5,404 nt of DNA from Pseudobutyrivibrio sp. (GTDB taxonomy: Bacteria > Bacillota > Clostridia > Lachnospirales > Lachnospiraceae), in contig JAFYYE010000083.1 in assembly GCA_017557715.1 (NCBI GenBank), positions 1-5,404 on the forward strand, given 5' to 3'. The translations under genes were made by a program, and so were the position numbers. The notes beneath the pieces are model-generated. The model did not search any database. It had not been told where the DNA came from and saw only the letters and a program-made list of their open reading frames with translations. This document shows, one piece after another, positions 4,494-5,404 of this stretch (positions are counted from its first letter, which is position 1; the number at the start of each line of letters is the position of its first letter).

Positions 4494-5404
4494 TTATTCA
4501 ACTGTAACACTAATGCTATTTCCACCATTTCCTGAGCCATTAAATCCAAACTCTGTGCTTCCACCATTCTGAATTGATGAATTCCAGCTCATTGGAGTGA
4601 TTACATAATAATCACCTGACTCTTTAACATTTACGCTCCAGCTTGAATCAATCTTTACTTCGCTCTTCTTAAGCTTAACTGTCCAACCATTTACAGTCTT
4701 ACCAGTCTCGTTCGAAACCTTAATAGTAGCTGTGTAACCACTTCCCCAGCTGTTAATAGTAGCTTTAGCTGTCAAACCTGAAGCAGCCTGCTGTGTTGGA
4801 GCTGGAGTTGGGGTTGCTGTTGGTGCTGGAGTAGGTGTAGGTGTTGGTGTTGCTGTTGGTGCTGGTGTTGGGGTTGGTGTAGGCTGTGCCTTTGAACCAC
4901 CGTTAACCGGCTCAAACTGCCACTGCTGATTTGGATTTCCATAGTATGTCCACTGGCATACATTTGTGCCATCAGCTGTCTTGTGCTCATAAACATCTAC
5001 ATACTTTGTCTCGTTTGATACCTTTGTAGCAATTGTGTAAACACCACTCTTGTTTGTGTTCTTTACCATGAACTGCTGTGCATCGTGAGCATAAGCATTG
5101 TAAATCTGAAGATTAGCACCATCTTCATCTGCACCCATAGCTACGTCAAGCATGAAATCGCCAAGACCTGACTTAAGTGAGATGTAACCATTTCCTCTGT
5201 TCTGAACATACCACTTCTGTCCGTCAACACCTGTGCCTGTGCTGATAACAACGCTGTTCCAGCCATCTGCCTTGTTGCCGGAAACTGTGAGGTACTTCTG
5301 TGAGTTAGGATTCTTGATGTAGTACCAGCCATCCTCAACACGTGCTGTTGAGTTAGGGTTGGTTGTTTCGTTGCCTGACTCATTTCCGGATGGATCCGGC
5401 TTGA
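4494..5404 (-). CDS. Secreted carbohydrate-active protein, C-terminal part: ricin-type module, Pro-Thr linker, CBM2
   Basis: The frame is open from the right edge to TAA 4496-4494, showing the last 302 residues of a larger protein; an internal Met at 5153 is not the start. Visible residues 1-22 are a Ser/Asn/Thr-rich linker. Residues about 23-166 form a ricin-type beta-trefoil (CBM13-like) with Q-x-W/F repeats GQKWYV, AQQFMV and NQQWQF. Residues 174-203 are a Pro-Thr/Ala linker. Residues about 207-302 are a CBM2-type cellulose- or xylan-binding module with tryptophans in NSWGSGY, NGWTV, SSWSV and MSWNSS, the class of residues that stack on polysaccharide. It lacks the disulfide cysteine pair common in CBM2. 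By family knowledge this is the tail of an exported plant-polysaccharide hydrolase such as a cellulase, xylanase or esterase; the catalytic domain lies outside the window, so the enzyme class is unknown. A terminator follows 40 bases downstream. Confidence 0.9.
   Translation of the reverse strand, partial: KPDPSGNESGNETTNPNSTARVEDGWYYIKNPNSQKYLTVSGNKADGWNSVVISTGTGVDGQKWYVQNRGNGYISLKSGLGDFMLDVAMGADEDGANLQIYNAYAHDAQQFMVKNTNKSGVYTIATKVSNETKYVDVYEHKTADGTNVCQWTYYGNPNQQWQFEPVNGGSKAQPTPTPTPAPTATPTPTPTPAPTATPTPAPTQQAASGLTAKATINSWGSGYTATIKVSNETGKTVNGWTVKLKKSEVKIDSSWSVNVKESGDYYVITPMSWNSSIQNGGSTEFGFNGSGNGGNSISVTVE
4794..4883 (-). repeat. In-gene repeat encoding the Pro-Thr/Ala linker
   Basis: Ninety bases encode 30 residues made only of Pro, Thr and Ala, mostly alternating P-T. 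At the protein level the block PAPTATPTP recurs with a 12-residue (36-bp) step, and on the plus strand the DNA is a run of GTTGGTG-like units. It joins the ricin-type module to the CBM2. Such tracts can change length by slippage or recombination. Linkers of this type are flexible and in other species often glycosylated. Confidence 0.85.

Noticed and set aside
4772..4996. A His/Gln-rich minus-strand open frame over the Pro-Thr linker
   Set aside because: It is the frame-shifted shadow of the repetitive linker DNA; the in-frame CBM and ricin-type motifs show which frame is real.
4494..5153. Taking Met at 5153 as the start of the carbohydrate-binding protein
   Set aside because: The frame continues open and protein-like (ricin-type repeat units) for 83 more codons to the window edge, and the Met lies in the middle of the beta-trefoil.
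5141..5383. An 80-residue minus-strand frame over the ricin-type region
   Set aside because: It is out of frame with the clear ricin-type repeats and CBM2 and has no recognisable motif.

Overview
The window reads as part of a low-GC, anaerobic, motile Firmicute chromosome, most likely a polysaccharide-degrading Lachnospiraceae of the Butyrivibrio/Pseudobutyrivibrio type. This is inferred from the AT-rich intergenic DNA, strong AGGAGG-type ribosome binding sites, a secreted protein ending in ricin-type and CBM2-type carbohydrate-binding modules, CheW-family chemotaxis proteins and a two-subunit iron-sulfur L-serine dehydratase. The species cannot be fixed from the sequence alone.

Region 1 (1-1573): the 5' end of a minus-strand gene for an exported, probably lipid-anchored five-bladed beta-propeller glycosidase (GH32/GH43-like) runs off the left edge. 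Divergent from it is a complete LacI/GalR-family regulator. The 231-bp gap between them holds a promoter for each gene and three 16-bp imperfect inverted repeats built on the same half-site, TGGTGC. Two of them overlap the two -35 boxes and the third lies in the glycosidase leader. This looks like a local, self-regulated sugar-utilisation switch. The regulator lacks the usual LacI hinge sequence and the proposed operators lack the usual central CG, which fit each other.

Region 2 (1574-2808): a 252-bp AT-rich gap with a plausible promoter leads into two tightly coupled CheW-family genes. The first encodes a free-standing domain that resembles the P5 (CheW-like) domain of CheA; the second is a canonical CheW. 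A strong hairpin terminator, usable from both sides, separates them from the convergent serine dehydratase genes.

Region 3 (2809-4453): sdaAB and sdaAA, read leftward on the minus strand, encode the beta and alpha subunits of an oxygen-sensitive [4Fe-4S] L-serine dehydratase that converts serine to pyruvate and ammonia. The sdaAB leader contains two back-to-back hairpins ending three bases before the Shine-Dalgarno sequence; their role is unknown.

Region 4 (4425-5404): the 3' end of a large minus-strand gene for a secreted carbohydrate-active protein. The visible part has a linker, a ricin-type beta-trefoil module, a Pro-Thr linker and a C-terminal CBM2. Its catalytic part lies beyond the right edge. 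A hairpin with a T-run ends this transcript before the sda genes.

No tRNA, rRNA, CRISPR array, insertion sequence or phage gene was seen.
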